Shown here piece by piece: positions 63,361 through 64,000 of a DNA stretch of 64,000 nt. The translations under genes and the position numbers were made by a program. This stretch comes from Geobacter sp. OR-1. GTDB lineage: Bacteria; Desulfobacterota; Desulfuromonadia; Geobacterales; DSM-12255. The notes below the pieces were generated by a model. That model saw nothing but the letters and a program-made list of their open reading frames with translations, did no database searches and was not told where the DNA came from. Where the stretch lies: positions 62,001 to 126,000 of the forward strand of contig NZ_BAZF01000001.1 in assembly GCF_000813145.1 (NCBI RefSeq), written 5' to 3'. Position 1 is the stretch's first letter. Each line of letters begins with the position of its first letter.

Positions 63361-64000
63361 CTACTCCAATACAATACGCTCTAAAAAGCTGGTATCGATG
63401 TTCCCTTCAATGAAATCCTTGTTGGCCATTATCCGCTTGTGAAAAGGTATGGTCGTTTTTATACCATCGATTATATATTCGTCAAGTGCTCGCGCCATTC
63501 TGCAGATGGCATCGTCTCTTGTTTCAGCATGAACGATCAGTTTCGCTATCAGCGAGTCGTAATGCGGCACTACTGAGTAGTTGGCGTAAGCAAACGAATC
63601 TACGCGGACCCCAAGCCCACCTGGCGGGTGATAAGCAGTGATCCGGCCGGGACAGGGGGTAAACTTGAACGGATCCTCGGCGTTGATCCGGCACTCGATG
63701 GCATGACCGTTGATCTTGATATCGCTCTGTTTGTAACGCAGCTTAACACCTGCCGCTGACCGGATCTGCTCCCGCACGATATCGACACCGGTAACCATCT
63801 CGGTGACAGGATGTTCAACCTGAACCCTGGTATTCATCTCCATGAAGTAGAAGTTGTTCTGTTTGTCGACCAGAAACTCCATAGTACCAACGCTGCTGTA
63901 TCCGACAGCTTTTGCAGCTCTGACCGCCGCATCCCCCATTGCTTTCCTCAACTCAGGCGTGCTGATGGTGGAAGGAGCCTCCTCAATAAGTTTCTGGTGG
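63361..64000 (-). CDS. accC: Acetyl-CoA carboxylase biotin carboxylase subunit, C-terminal part
   Basis: The gene enters from the right edge; about 213 C-terminal codons are present. [44 protein letters not shown] and [11 protein letters not shown] are biotin carboxylase signatures (ATP-grasp metal ligands in [10 protein letters not shown]). It carboxylates biotin on AccB with bicarbonate and ATP for fatty acid synthesis. The ATP-grasp N-terminus lies beyond the window. It is followed after 3 bp by gcvH. Confidence 0.95.
   Translation of the reverse strand, partial: HQKLIEEAPSTISTPELRKAMGDAAVRAAKAVGYSSVGTMEFLVDKQNNFYFMEMNTRVQVEHPVTEMVTGVDIVREQIRSAAGVKLRYKQSDIKINGHAIECRINAEDPFKFTPCPGRITAYHPPGGLGVRVDSFAYANYSVVPHYDSLIAKLIVHAETRDDAICRMARALDEYIIDGIKTTIPFHKRIMANKDFIEGNIDTSFLERIVLE

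Noticed and set aside
1-64000. tRNA, rRNA, IS elements or prophage genes
   Set aside because: No TpsiC-type GGTTCGAATCC blocks, rRNA-like stretches, transposase or phage structural proteins were recognised; small non-coding RNAs without strong structure could have been missed.

Overview
The window looks like chromosome of a Geobacter-like bacterium (order Desulfuromonadales). The evidence is a large extracellular-type multiheme cytochrome locus, a C4-dicarboxylate TRAP transporter behind an NtrC-type two-component system and a sigma-54 promoter, NifU/NifS-type Fe-S assembly genes, a futalosine-pathway mqnA and a PXXKW cysteine-rich protein. Most of the sequence is G+C-rich; the stretch at 8.05-9.5 kb is clearly more A+T-rich.

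Layout. 1-5 kb: the 5' part of dnaE, a lone receiver protein, a TatD/radical-SAM fusion, a zinc-ribbon membrane protein and a pseudopilin. 5-6 kb: a secreted protein made of two nearly identical halves. 6.1-9.5 kb: a cluster of integron gene cassettes with three attC-like sites and no integrase in view (CALIN type). It carries a membrane protein, a DUF5677-like protein and a probable two-gene cassette (ECF sigma factor plus a frameshifted alpha/beta hydrolase). 9.7-13.4 kb: orphan FitA-like antitoxin, MFS permease, M48 protease lipoprotein, GreB, beta-carbonic anhydrase. 13.6-20.3 kb: a 2215-residue secreted subtilase with many Ig-like and propeller repeats. 20.3-22.2 kb: UbiD-family decarboxylase.

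22.3-30 kb: sensor kinase and sigma-54 activator, a doubled dyad repeat plus a -24/-12 promoter, then dctPQM. 30.4-35.4 kb: livKHMGF and a CBS-pair protein. 35.4-36.7 kb: nhaA behind a leader that can fold into a three-stem structure with a possible pseudoknot, which makes it a riboswitch candidate. 37-53.2 kb: a porin-cytochrome cluster comprising a beta-barrel, two lipoprotein cytochromes, an NHL/dockerin-like protein, a small lipoprotein and a 2321-residue cytochrome with 45 CXXCH and 11 CX4CH motifs. It is followed by a separate unit with a lipoprotein and the system II cytochrome assembly genes resB and ccsA. 53-64 kb: B12-type radical SAM protein, nifU-nifS, phosphohexomutase, PXXKW protein, Nudix hydrolase, PAS-GGDEF-EAL protein, mqnA, and an accC-gcvH pair cut by the window end.

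Five genes (hydrolase, ccsA, radical SAM, GGDEF-EAL, mqnA) are interrupted by seven single-base frameshifts. Nearly all can be repaired at a homopolymer run, so sequencing or assembly error is a serious alternative to genuine pseudogenes. Four of the five lie between 53 and 62.5 kb.
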